A DNA stretch of 64,000 nucleotides from positions 79,667 through 143,666 of the forward strand of contig JABDKG010000053.1 of the NCBI GenBank assembly GCA_013002305.1, given 5' to 3'. Below, piece by piece: positions 42,122-51,048 of the stretch. The stretch is from Hellea sp. (GTDB lineage Bacteria > Pseudomonadota > Alphaproteobacteria > Caulobacterales > Maricaulaceae). Numbering within the stretch: position 1 is the stretch's first letter; every line of letters starts with the position of its first letter. The notes beneath the pieces were generated by a model. It was not told where the DNA came from. It searched no databases and worked only from the letters and a program-made list of their open reading frames with translations. A program made the translations under genes and the position numbers.

Positions 42122-43012
42122 TCATTTGTCAGAGCTGTAAGATTCGCCATAGTGCATCGGGGCGCGGATTTCGTAGTCGATCACCGGACAATTATAAGCG
42201 TCAGAGCGCGCACAATAGGGATTATAGGCGTAATTAAAGTCTATGGTAACACTCTCGGGCGGAAAGCTCTCAAATCCCTGGACATCGACATAGCGCCCTA
42301 CCCCGTAAGATTCATATCCGGTCGTTTCATCTAAAAATCCAGAGAATAAATAATTAATGTCTTCGGCATTATTGGTGCTGTTATAGAACGGCATTTTATA
42401 TTTTTCGTCGTCGATTTGAAACTTTGCATGCCCCAACCTGTAATAGGCTTTGGTCAAGCCACGCTCTGTATCCAAAATTATTTTCGGCATTTCGGGATCA
42501 ACTTCAAATGCGGCATTAATTACGCCTGTGGCGTCATAGTTAAAAAAGGAAAGGCCATCGAAGGTGTTGAGCGCTGCGGCATTGTCATCATACAATATCA
42601 CCCGGGCGCGCTTTTCGTCATGAGTGATATTTTCAAGATTTATCCGCAACCTTTGGGTTTCGGATAACGCCATTGGCGGCGTTGGCAATTCCATTATTTG
42701 TGTCGGGGCTGTTTCATTTGTTGAGATAGTAACCGACCCGTTGATGAAAGAAATAATCTGTTCACTTTGACCGCTGTCATTAATATTGAGACCAAAACCG
42801 TCGGCTGATCTACTGACAAATATCTGGGACCGATCCGGAATATATCGATAATCGACAGCTTTAAGAACGGCAAGATCGCTCTTGGAATAATTGTCATTGC
42901 CTGATATTTTCCAATTGATCCATTCCTCGGGTGGAGACTCGGATTCGGGCGCGTCGCTAGACTGACAACCTGTCACCATAATGCCTATCAAAAGAAGAGA
43001 AAATCTGGTCAT
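42122..43012 (-). CDS. DUF1684-family lipoprotein
   Basis: This 296-residue protein has a lipoprotein signal (hydrophobic core, lipobox VTGC16). The body resembles DUF1684: near the C-terminus, TIDFNYAYNPYCARS and YNCPVIDYEIRAPMHYGE form the family's DFN-x-AYNP-C and EIR-P-x-x-GE pattern. Members are exported proteins of unknown function, some with esterase-like beta structure. It abuts the DmdA-like gene (convergent, zero spacing) and has no obvious partner. Upstream is a 238-bp gap with tandem repeats and the SOS promoter of the next operon. Confidence 0.78.
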   Translation of the reverse strand: MTRFSLLLIGIMVTGCQSSDAPESESPPEEWINWKISGNDNYSKSDLAVLKAVDYRYIPDRSQIFVSRSADGFGLNINDSGQSEQIISFINGSVTISTNETAPTQIMELPTPPMALSETQRLRINLENITHDEKRARVILYDDNAAALNTFDGLSFFNYDATGVINAAFEVDPEMPKIILDTERGLTKAYYRLGHAKFQIDDEKYKMPFYNSTNNAEDINYLFSGFLDETTGYESYGVGRYVDVQGFESFPPESVTIDFNYAYNPYCARSDAYNCPVIDYEIRAPMHYGESYSSDK

Positions 43013-43062
43013 TGCGCTCTCTAACTACTGGATTTAGTCGCGAATAGGTATTGTTTTTTCAA

Positions 43063-43121
43063 TATTATGAGAAATCTGCCCCGATTTCACGCCGGTATTA
43101 TGAGAAATTCCAGAATTTCAC
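43063..43121. repeat. Two-copy direct repeat in intergenic region
   Basis: TATTATGAGAAAT followed about 8 bases later by ATTTCAC appears at 43063-43090 and again at 43096-43121. GAAAT and ATTTC within each unit also form short inverted repeats. The period is 33 and then 31 bases. The repeat sits between the DUF1684 gene start and the LexA box. A regulatory site for the lipoprotein gene is possible; otherwise it is a simple duplication. Confidence 0.5.
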
Positions 43122-43221
43122 ACTGAAACAAAATTAGCAGCCGTAATGAAAGTGTGATGATTTTAAGCTGCGGTTTTTGCAGCCAAAGTGTTGACTGATT
43201 TCCACAATGTTATAGACAGAT

Positions 43222-43236
43222 GTTCACTTATTGTTC
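43222..43236 (+). promoter_or_regulatory. LexA box (SOS operator), alphaproteobacterial type
   Basis: GTTC-ACTTATT-GTTC matches the alphaproteobacterial LexA consensus GTTC-N7-GTTC exactly. It lies 15 bases upstream of the ATG of the radical SAM/UdgX operon. The position supports ATG 43251 as start, since the longer frame from 43188 would contain the operator. The pair should be DNA-damage induced. Confidence 0.85.
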
Positions 43237-43250
43237 TCTGTTATACTTCC

Positions 43251-44501
43251 ATGGCCAAACATACCTTAATCGACAAGTTAGCAATCTTAGCGGACGCCGC
43301 AAAATATGATGCCTCTTGCGCTTCTTCCGGCACGACCCAGCGCAATTCTCTGGGATCTTCGGGACTGGGGTCGACGGAAGGCATGGGAATTTGCCATGCC
43401 TACGCACCTGACGGACGTTGCATCTCTTTGCTCAAAGTTTTGCTGACAAATTTTTGTATTTTTGACTGCCGCTATTGTATCAACCGATCAAGTTCGAATG
43501 TAGAGCGTGCGCGCTTTACGCCTTCTGAACTCGTCAAACTGACGCTGGATTTTTATAAAAGAAATTATATTGAGGGACTATTTTTATCATCAGGTATTAT
43601 CCGCTCACCGGATTATACGATGGAGCAAATGGTTGAGGTGGCGCGCATGCTGCGCGAAGACCACGGCTTTCGGGGCTACATCCATTTAAAGACCATCGCC
43701 GAGGCCGATCCGATGCTGATCGAGCAGGCAGGGCTCTACGCAGATCGCCTCTCCGTCAATATCGAGCTTCCCACAGAAACCGGACTATCATCATTTGCGC
43801 CGGAAAAAAGCGGGCACACGATACGAAAAGCCATGGCGGATGTGAAGCTGCGCATCGACGAAGATAAAGCGGAACAGACATCTAAAATTATCAAACCCGG
43901 AAACATGGCGCCCCGGTTTGCGCCCGGGGGACAATCCACCCAAATGATCGTCGGCGCAGATACCTCATCCGATGCCGAGATCATCAAGACATCCGAATGT
44001 CTGTATTCAGGTTACAAGATGAGACGGGTCTATTATTCGGCGTATAGCCCTATTCCCGACGCATCGAGTGACTTGCCGCCTATTGCTCCGCCTTTGATGC
44101 GGGAGCACCGTCTCTATCAGGCCGATTGGCTTTTCCGCTTCTACGGTTTCAAGACCGATGAAATATTGTCGTCCTCTTCTGGCGGTATGCTGGATCTAGA
44201 TATCGACCCAAAATTGGCATGGGCGCTCAAACACCGCGACTGGTTCCCGGTAAATGTCAACAAAGCACCACGTCATTTATTGATGCGCGTCCCGGGCTTG
44301 GGTTCTATCGGCGTAAAGCGCGTTTTATCGGCGCGTCGACTGACCGCGCTTCGCCTTGATGATATGGCCAAATTGACGCAATCTGTGAAGAAAGTCCTCC
44401 CGTTTATAGAAACGCTGGACTGGAGCCCCGGCAAGCTAACTGACATGGCCAATTTAAGAGCCCGGTTCGCACCTCCGCCGGAACAATTATCTTTGATATG
44501 A
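43251..44501 (+). CDS. Radical SAM protein of the UdgX-linked putative DNA repair pair
   Basis: This 416-residue protein has the radical SAM cluster motif C69-x3-C73-x2-C76 (NFCIFDCRYC) and a C-terminal helix-hairpin-helix (RVPGLGSIGVKRVL). It belongs to the family named putative DNA modification/repair radical SAM protein and is recognised by its link with a UDG-domain protein. The reaction is not known. The gene overlaps the next by ATGA. A LexA box just upstream indicates SOS control. The HhH element supports DNA binding. Confidence 0.88.
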   Translation: MAKHTLIDKLAILADAAKYDASCASSGTTQRNSLGSSGLGSTEGMGICHAYAPDGRCISLLKVLLTNFCIFDCRYCINRSSSNVERARFTPSELVKLTLDFYKRNYIEGLFLSSGIIRSPDYTMEQMVEVARMLREDHGFRGYIHLKTIAEADPMLIEQAGLYADRLSVNIELPTETGLSSFAPEKSGHTIRKAMADVKLRIDEDKAEQTSKIIKPGNMAPRFAPGGQSTQMIVGADTSSDAEIIKTSECLYSGYKMRRVYYSAYSPIPDASSDLPPIAPPLMREHRLYQADWLFRFYGFKTDEILSSSSGGMLDLDIDPKLAWALKHRDWFPVNVNKAPRHLLMRVPGLGSIGVKRVLSARRLTALRLDDMAKLTQSVKKVLPFIETLDWSPGKLTDMANLRARFAPPPEQLSLI

Positions 44502-45955
44502 TTACCGCAAAAATAGAGGCTCAAGCCGATTTCGACGCCTGGCGAACCACGGCTAGATTGCTTCTGCAAAACGAAATCGCGCCCGAGAACGTCGATTGGG
44601 AAATTCCGGGATCTGAAGGATCATTGTTTTCAGATTTAGCTGACCCGATATCTCGGTTGAAGGCAGTCAGGAGCGAGATCAAATGCCCCAAAGCTTTTGT
44701 CGAAATTGGAAAGCGCGTGATTTGCTTTCGCGATCCCGGCCGCTTTGCGCGCCTGTACACCATTCTGTGGCGCCTTCAGTCAGACCGCACTTTGCTGAAA
44801 AACACGGTTGATCCGGACGTCATATGGCTAACGCAATGTGACAAAGCTGTGCGCCGTGACCGTCACAAGATGCACGCCTTTGTCAGATTTCGCATAGTCG
44901 GACTGGGCCAATTTCGACGAGAGCAATTTGCTGCCTGGTTCGAACCTACGCATTACATAACTGAACTTGCCGCTCCGTTTTTCAAACGTCGATTTCCGAA
45001 TATGGACTGGGTCATCGTTACGCCAGACTGCACCGCGATTTGGAACGGCACTGATCTGCATTTCACACCAGGAGGTCAAAAATCCGAGGTGCCGGAAGAG
45101 GACGCAATTGAAGATCACTGGAAGACTTATTTCAATTCTATATTTAATCCGGCACGCCTGAAGGTCGGGGCTATGATCGCCGAGATGCCGAAGAAATATT
45201 GGAAAAACATGCCCGAGGCTATTGATATCCCCGATATGATCCAATCTGCCCGGGCCCGCGAAAACGCGATGCGGGAACACGGGGTGACGACTGCCAACCC
45301 GATGGCAGAAACTTTGAAATCACGCATGGCGCTTCAGGCAGCGCACGATCAAAAATTTAAGACGCTGGCAGATGCCAAAAATGCAGTCCAGAGCTGCCGA
45401 CGTTGCCCGTTACATTGTCATGCTTCTCAAGCGGTTTTTGGTGAAGGTCCTAAAAATGCCAGACTAATGATTGTTGGAGAACAGCCCGGTGATCAAGAAG
45501 ACATTGCAGGTCGTCCTTTCGTCGGGCCGGCCGGCGGCGTCTTGAACGCTGCGCTATGCGAGGCCGGCATTGATCGGGACGCGGCGTATGTGACTAATGC
45601 GGTTAAACATTTTAAATTTAAGGTACGCGGCAAACGCCGGATTCACGAGCGCCCGAGCGCTGGCGAGATAGACCATTGCCGCTGGTGGCTGGAAACAGAA
45701 AAACGTCTGGTTAAGCCGGATATCGTCTTGACGCTCGGCGCCAGCGCAGTCCGCGCGATTCTCGGAAAAAATGTTCGGATTTCCGATATGCGAGGTGAGG
45801 CGCACATTCTTTCAGACGGCACCAAATTATTTGCCACAGTGCATCCTGCTTTTCTACTCCGCCTGACGGATGTTAGGCGTCGCGAGGAAGAGTTAAAGTC
45901 TTTTGTAAACGACTTACGTCAAGCACGCAGAGTGTTGGATCGATTGGAGACTTAA
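44498..45955 (+). CDS. udgX: UdgX-type uracil-DNA glycosylase fused to DUF4130
   Basis: This 485-residue fusion has an N-terminal DUF4130-like domain (about 1-260) and a C-terminal family-4-like UDG. Motif A is VGEQPGDQEDIAGRPFVGPAG (residues about 326-346), written here only as a landmark. The UdgX loop KRRIH is at 379-383, where His383 would form the covalent adduct with uracil-DNA. Iron-sulfur cysteines include C300 and C303. UdgX binds uracil in DNA covalently and irreversibly. The overlap with the radical SAM gene suggests a joint, still undefined repair function. The 3' end overlaps the convergent soxG gene by four bases. Confidence 0.88.
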   Translation: MITAKIEAQADFDAWRTTARLLLQNEIAPENVDWEIPGSEGSLFSDLADPISRLKAVRSEIKCPKAFVEIGKRVICFRDPGRFARLYTILWRLQSDRTLLKNTVDPDVIWLTQCDKAVRRDRHKMHAFVRFRIVGLGQFRREQFAAWFEPTHYITELAAPFFKRRFPNMDWVIVTPDCTAIWNGTDLHFTPGGQKSEVPEEDAIEDHWKTYFNSIFNPARLKVGAMIAEMPKKYWKNMPEAIDIPDMIQSARARENAMREHGVTTANPMAETLKSRMALQAAHDQKFKTLADAKNAVQSCRRCPLHCHASQAVFGEGPKNARLMIVGEQPGDQEDIAGRPFVGPAGGVLNAALCEAGIDRDAAYVTNAVKHFKFKVRGKRRIHERPSAGEIDHCRWWLETEKRLVKPDIVLTLGASAVRAILGKNVRISDMRGEAHILSDGTKLFATVHPAFLLRLTDVRRREEELKSFVNDLRQARRVLDRLET

Positions 45956-46518
45956 GTAGATGCCGCGCCGCTCCTATGCGCCGCCATCAAGCCGACCACA
46001 TAAGGCGCGAAAGAGCGCCAACATTCGACGGTGAAGCTATCCTCTGCACGCCGGTACAGCAAAATTGGCACCGCTTCATACACAGATCTAGTACAACTAC
46101 CGACTGGGAATGCTGCTAGGCGCAGATCTAGCGGGCAGCCGACATTGATCATGTCTGCGGCGCCTTCGCCCGTGACGGTTATGCCGATATTTCGGAACGA
46201 AACATCCGTTACGCTCATATCATATTTTGACGCTAGCTTGAGGGCTTTGCCATAGAGTTTACCGCCTTTGTCTTGATCCGCAATAACAATCCATTCGTCA
46301 GGGCCGAGGCAGGCGCAGGTAATGCCGACTTTTGAACTGGTCGCGCCTATTTTTGCTGGCAAAGTAAAGCCGAGCGCTTTGGCTACGGCGGTGCGGTCCG
46401 CAGACTTAACGCGGAGTGACAGACGCACTTTTTCACCGGCAAGCTCAGCGACAACACGACCGCTTTGCAGGACTTCGGGGATCTCGACGCCCTGATCAAT
46501 TTTGATATCAAAGGACAT
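45952..46518 (-). CDS. soxG: Sarcosine oxidase gamma subunit (copy 2)
   Basis: This 188-residue protein is last in the soxBDAG order. GPDEWIVIADQD and TDVSFRNIGITVTGEGAADM with GCPLDL are typical of SoxG. It overlaps soxA by 11 bases. Its C-terminal VECWRSFAPYVVGLM also matches the family. It is a structural subunit in the cytoplasmic heterotetramer. This copy is closer to characterised SoxG than the copy at 12475. Confidence 0.9.
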   Translation of the reverse strand: MSFDIKIDQGVEIPEVLQSGRVVAELAGEKVRLSLRVKSADRTAVAKALGFTLPAKIGATSSKVGITCACLGPDEWIVIADQDKGGKLYGKALKLASKYDMSVTDVSFRNIGITVTGEGAADMINVGCPLDLRLAAFPVGSCTRSVYEAVPILLYRRAEDSFTVECWRSFAPYVVGLMAAHRSGAAST

Positions 46519-49471
46519 TCAGGCGCTCTCCATTGGGATCATAAAACACCGGTTTGACGACCGTCGCTTTGTGGACGACGCCGCCCGCCATCGGGATATG
46601 CAGCGTTTGACCCATCAGGTTAAACCCGTCTTTGACAAGCGCCATAGCGACTGATTTGCCAAGGCTCTCGCTCCAATAGGACGAGGTGACATGGCCGAGC
46701 ATATCCATCGGGATGGGTTGGTTGGGATCAGCGACGATCTGCGCGCCCTCTTCCAGAACTACTTTCGGATCATCGGTCAAAAGCCCGATCAGTTGTTTGC
46801 GGCCTTCGGCCACCAGATCCGAGCGCTGCAAAGAGCGTTTGCCGACAAAGTCTTTTTTCTTTTTCGAAACAATCCAGTTCATGCCGGCATCTTGCGGCGT
46901 TACCGTGCCGTCTGTGTCCTGACCCACAATGATAAAGCCCTTTTCTGCGCGCAGGACATGCATGGTCTCTGTGCCGTAAGGCGTAATGTTATATTCCTGC
47001 CCTGCTTCAAATAGAGCTTTCCAGACCGCAAGCCCGAAATGAGACGGAATATTGATCTCGAAACCAAGCTCACCAGAGAAAGAAACGCGGAACAGGCGCG
47101 TTGGTATGCCGAATATTGAGCCTTCGCGCACGGCCATATGCGGGAACGCTTCTGGTGAGAGATCTATTCCCTCGACAAAAGGCGCGATTAGCTTTCGGGC
47201 ATTCGGGCCGTTTAGTGCTATCACCGACCATTGCTCAGTCGTGGACGTCAGCCAAACATCAAGCTCTGGAAATTCGGTCTGTAAGTAATCTTCCATATGG
47301 CGGTAAACGCGCGGCGCGCCGCCGGTCGTGGTGGTGACATGGAAGCGGTCTTCCGCAATCCGGCCAACCACGCCGTCATCATAAATATAGCCGTTTTCAC
47401 CGAGCATAAGACCATAACGGCAAGCGCCAACTCCCAGCTTACTCCACGGATTAGTGTACATCAGGTTCATGAACTTGGACGCATCGGGGCCGACGACTTC
47501 GATCTTACCGAGGGTTGAGGCGTCGAAAATTCCGAGACTATCGCGGGTTACCTTGCATTCGCGCGCGACGGCTGCATGCATATCTTCGCCGTCTTGCGGG
47601 AAATACCAGGCCCGGCGCCAAACCCCGACCGGCTCAAATACTGCGCCTTGCCCCTCAGCCCAGGGATCGATCGCAGTCTTGCGGGTGACTTCAAACAGAT
47701 CATCGGTGCGATAACCACATAACGCGCCAAATGTCGTTGGCGTGTAAGGCGGACGAAAGGTCGTCAGACCGACCTGCGGGGCGTCTTTACCGAGCGCCTT
47801 TGAGGCGATTTCGAGGGCGTTGAGATTAGAGGTCTTGCCCTGGTCCGTCGCCATTCCGTTTGTGGTGTAGCGTTTGACGTGCTCGATCGAGTGAAATCCT
47901 TCTCGCACCGCAAGCTTGATATCTTTATCCGTCACATCATTTTGAAAGTCGACGAAAGCTTTTGTTTTTGATGACTTTTTGTAACTGGGGAGATGATCAA
48001 ACACTTCGCCCACACCAAAGTCAGGCTCTTCGGTTTTGTAAGTTTTACGCCCTCCGCCGGCCTTACTGCCAGCATCAAGCGCCGCTTTAACACCAAAATC
48101 ACCATTGCTCGCGCCGATACAGACGCAGTTTTCATTGGCCTTATCCGGCAAATAAACTCCCGTCTGGCTATCCCATTTGATCGACCCTTTGGAATGTGAC
48201 CAAAGGTGCAAGCTGGGAGTCCAGCCGCCGCACATTAAGAGCGCATCACATTTAATCCTTTTACGATCATTGTGCACAGATTCATAAATCTCGACTTCCG
48301 AAATTCGTTTTTTCCCCTTTGTGCCCGAAACCACCATTCCAATATGAACATCAATACCGCGCCGCTCAGCCTCTTCAATGAGATGGGCGTGAACTTCCCG
48401 ACGGGCGTCAATGATGGAGGCAATCCTAACATTTGCGCCTGCGAGTTCAAAAGCGGCATTATAGGCGCTGTCATGGCTGGTGAAAACGACCAGCTCTTTG
48501 CCGACTGCCACACCATAAATGTTGAGATAGGTCTGGGCCGCCGAAGCCAGCATGACGCCGGGGCGGTCATTGCCATCAAAAACTAGCGGACGCTCGATTG
48601 CACCTTGCGCGAGAATAACTTCGCCTGCGCGAATACGGTGCAGGGTTTCGCGAATCCGGCCCGGCTCGACCATTGGCAAATGATCAGTATGGCGCTCGGC
48701 CAGAGCCACAAAATTGTCATGATAGTAGCCAATCGCCGTCGTGCGCGGCATGAGCCGGACATTTCCGGACTTTTCTAGCGTTTTCAATGTCTTGGCGCGC
48801 CAATCTGCAGCGCTTAAGCCATCTATTGTGACCTCGGGGGAACTGATTAGGCTGCCGCCGAGCTGCGGATTCTCATCGACCAGAATAACATCCTGGTCTT
48901 TTTTGGATGCGGCGAGCGCAGCCGCGAGGCCTGCCGGGCCCGATCCGACGATCAGGACATCGCAAGTGGCGTAGACTGATCCGTAATTATCCGGGTCAAC
49001 TTCGGTGGGCGCCGGGCCAAGTCCCGCCATTTTGCGTATGAACGGCTCATAGACTTTGTCCCAAAAACTTTTGGGCCACATAAAGGTTTTATTGTAAAAA
49101 CCCGCTGGGAAAAACGCTGAAAAAACATTGTTAAACGCGCCGGCATCAAAACCGAGTCCCGGATATCGGTTCTGACTAGCCGTTTCCTTACCGGCGTAGA
49201 TTTCCATGGTCGTCGCGCGCAGGTTAGGCGTCATCCGGCCTTTACCGCGCGTAACGGTGATCAGCGCGTTGGGTTCTTCAGACCCTGCCCCGACCGGACC
49301 GCGCGGACGGTGATATTTAAAACTACGGCCCATAAGATGGACACCGCTCGCCAGAAGCGCGCTAGCGACCGTATCACCTTCAAACCCGTCATAGGTTTTG
49401 CCATCAAAGGAAAATTTGACCGGGCTGTCATAATCGACAAGCCCGCGCCCTGGACGACGAAACTCAGACAT
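46508..49471 (-). CDS. soxA: Sarcosine oxidase alpha subunit (copy 2, canonical)
   Basis: This 987-residue subunit has an N-terminal ferredoxin-like domain (VKFSFDGKTYDGFEGDTVAS), a dinucleotide-binding motif (DVLIVGSGPAGLAAALAAS, about 175-195), a complete NAD subdomain (ELVVFTSHDSAYNAAFEL...IIDARREVHAH) and a C-terminal GcvT-like THF-binding half. It receives the iminium product and forms methylene-THF. The frame is open from ATG 49483, but ATG 49471 overlaps the soxD stop and is preceded by GAGG. The complex converts sarcosine to glycine. It lies downstream of dimethylglycine dehydrogenase, consistent with sequential demethylation. Confidence 0.95.
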   Translation of the reverse strand: MSEFRRPGRGLVDYDSPVKFSFDGKTYDGFEGDTVASALLASGVHLMGRSFKYHRPRGPVGAGSEEPNALITVTRGKGRMTPNLRATTMEIYAGKETASQNRYPGLGFDAGAFNNVFSAFFPAGFYNKTFMWPKSFWDKVYEPFIRKMAGLGPAPTEVDPDNYGSVYATCDVLIVGSGPAGLAAALAASKKDQDVILVDENPQLGGSLISSPEVTIDGLSAADWRAKTLKTLEKSGNVRLMPRTTAIGYYHDNFVALAERHTDHLPMVEPGRIRETLHRIRAGEVILAQGAIERPLVFDGNDRPGVMLASAAQTYLNIYGVAVGKELVVFTSHDSAYNAAFELAGANVRIASIIDARREVHAHLIEEAERRGIDVHIGMVVSGTKGKKRISEVEIYESVHNDRKRIKCDALLMCGGWTPSLHLWSHSKGSIKWDSQTGVYLPDKANENCVCIGASNGDFGVKAALDAGSKAGGGRKTYKTEEPDFGVGEVFDHLPSYKKSSKTKAFVDFQNDVTDKDIKLAVREGFHSIEHVKRYTTNGMATDQGKTSNLNALEIASKALGKDAPQVGLTTFRPPYTPTTFGALCGYRTDDLFEVTRKTAIDPWAEGQGAVFEPVGVWRRAWYFPQDGEDMHAAVARECKVTRDSLGIFDASTLGKIEVVGPDASKFMNLMYTNPWSKLGVGACRYGLMLGENGYIYDDGVVGRIAEDRFHVTTTTGGAPRVYRHMEDYLQTEFPELDVWLTSTTEQWSVIALNGPNARKLIAPFVEGIDLSPEAFPHMAVREGSIFGIPTRLFRVSFSGELGFEINIPSHFGLAVWKALFEAGQEYNITPYGTETMHVLRAEKGFIIVGQDTDGTVTPQDAGMNWIVSKKKKDFVGKRSLQRSDLVAEGRKQLIGLLTDDPKVVLEEGAQIVADPNQPIPMDMLGHVTSSYWSESLGKSVAMALVKDGFNLMGQTLHIPMAGGVVHKATVVKPVFYDPNGERLNVL

Positions 49472-49784
49472 TGCCGCCCTCATTCCATTTGGATATTTGC
49501 GAAGCGCTCGGACGTTTCTGGCCCATTTTGTAAGTCTTCACGAATTTATCCGTCACGGTATTACGAACCGCATTGAAAAACATGTTGCAGCCATTGGCGT
49601 GCCACCAGCGCTCACAATGCTCACCCCGTTTATTGTCGCGAATAAACAGGAACTCCGACCACTGCGCGTCGCTCATCTCTTGCTGTTCCGCCGCATCCGG
49701 GCGCGCAATATGAGCTTCGCCAGCATAGGCGAATTCGATCTCAGGCCTTTTTTCGTCGCAATAAGGACAGTGAATTAGCATCAT
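49464..49784 (-). CDS. soxD: Sarcosine oxidase delta subunit (zinc-binding)
   Basis: This 106-residue SoxD has zinc ligands C6 and C9 (HCPYC) and the later WHANGC His and Cys. IRDNKRGEHCERWWHANGC is family-typical. It overlaps soxA by eight bases and follows soxB by 12. It contrasts with the zinc-less copy at 9391. It stabilises the tetramer, with no catalytic role known. Confidence 0.95.
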   Translation of the reverse strand: MMLIHCPYCDEKRPEIEFAYAGEAHIARPDAAEQQEMSDAQWSEFLFIRDNKRGEHCERWWHANGCNMFFNAVRNTVTDKFVKTYKMGQKRPSASQISKWNEGGNV

Positions 49785-49796
49785 CGCTCCGCCCTC

Positions 49797-51047
49797 CTAG
49801 TGCGCGACGGCCGCTGCGGCCGCTTCATCGATCAAGCGACCGCCGACAAAGCGGTCAAGGTTGAACGGCGCATTAATCTTGTGCGGTGCGTCATGAGCGA
49901 TCGTATAAGCTAGCATGTCTGCCGCGCCCGGCGTCGCTTTAAATCCGCCCGTGCCCCAACCGCAATTGACATAAAGACCCGGCACCGGCGTCTTCCCGAC
50001 GATGGGTGAGCGATCCGGCGTCACGTCAACAATGCCGCCCCAGTTCCTGAGCATGCGCATGCGCTTAAAGATCGGGAAAATCTCGCAAATCGACATGATA
50101 TTATGCTCGACCAGATGCAAAGCGCCGCGCTGTGAATAGCTGGTATATTGATCCGTCCCTGCTCCGATGACCAGTTCGCCCTTGTCGGATTGGCTGATAT
50201 AGGCGTGGACGGCGTTTGACATGATCACGCAAGGGACAATCGGTTTGACAGGTTCAGACACCAGCGCCTGCAGTGGATAGCTTTCCAGCGGGAAGCGAAG
50301 CCCTGCCATATCCATCACAACCGACGAATTACCCGCTGCAGAAACACCTATTTTCTTGGCACCGATATAGCCTTTTTCGGTTTCGACGCCTTCAACCGCA
50401 CCATCGGCGCCTCTTCTAATACCAATGACCTTGCATTGTTGAATGATATCGACACCTAATTTGGATGCCGCTCTCGCATAACCCCAGGCCACGCTGTCAT
50501 GGCGAGCCACACCCGCGCGCTGCTGAAATGCCCCGCCCATAACCGGGAAGCGGCGGTTCTGCGATATATCCAAGATTGGCACGACTTTCTGGCATTCTTC
50601 AGGCGAGAGCCATTTATTATCGACCCCGTTTAATCGGTTGGCATGGACGTGACGCTGAAAGCTTTGAACATCATGAACATTATGCGCCAGCATGAGCACG
50701 CCGCGCTTGGAGAACATCACATTATAATTCAGCTCTTGTGACAGGCCGTCCCACAGATCGACCGCATGGTCATAAATGCCCGCGCTTTCATCAAATAAAT
50801 AATTCGAACGAATAATGGTTGTATTACGCCCTGTGTTTCCGCCGCCAAGCCAGCCCTTTTCAACGACCGCGACATTGGTGATGCCGTATTTATTGGCCAG
50901 ATAATAAGCCGCGCCGAGCCCGTGCCCGCCAGCGCCGACAATTACCACATCATATTCTTTTTTCGGCTCTTTGTTTGGAAACTGCTCCGGCCAGTTTTGG
51001 TGGCCTGACAGCGCATTCGCAAAGAGCGAACGGGCAGAAAATTTCAT
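49797..51047 (-). CDS. soxB: Sarcosine oxidase beta subunit (copy 2)
   Basis: This 416-residue subunit has YDVVIVGAGGHGLGAAYYLA (about 31-50), EKGWLGGGNTGRNTTIIRSN, and ARHDSVAWGYARAAS with the FMN-binding His. It oxidises sarcosine at FAD and passes electrons to covalent FMN and then O2, giving H2O2. It starts one base before the dimethylglycine dehydrogenase stop (51049), so it is co-translated. The gene order here is dmgdh-soxB-soxD-soxA-soxG. Confidence 0.95.
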   Translation of the reverse strand: MKFSARSLFANALSGHQNWPEQFPNKEPKKEYDVVIVGAGGHGLGAAYYLANKYGITNVAVVEKGWLGGGNTGRNTTIIRSNYLFDESAGIYDHAVDLWDGLSQELNYNVMFSKRGVLMLAHNVHDVQSFQRHVHANRLNGVDNKWLSPEECQKVVPILDISQNRRFPVMGGAFQQRAGVARHDSVAWGYARAASKLGVDIIQQCKVIGIRRGADGAVEGVETEKGYIGAKKIGVSAAGNSSVVMDMAGLRFPLESYPLQALVSEPVKPIVPCVIMSNAVHAYISQSDKGELVIGAGTDQYTSYSQRGALHLVEHNIMSICEIFPIFKRMRMLRNWGGIVDVTPDRSPIVGKTPVPGLYVNCGWGTGGFKATPGAADMLAYTIAHDAPHKINAPFNLDRFVGGRLIDEAAAAAVAH

Positions 51048-51048
51048 C

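Noticed and set aside
43188..43250. Longer start of the radical SAM gene
   Set aside because: It would place the LexA box inside the coding region; ATG 43251 fits the family and the operator.
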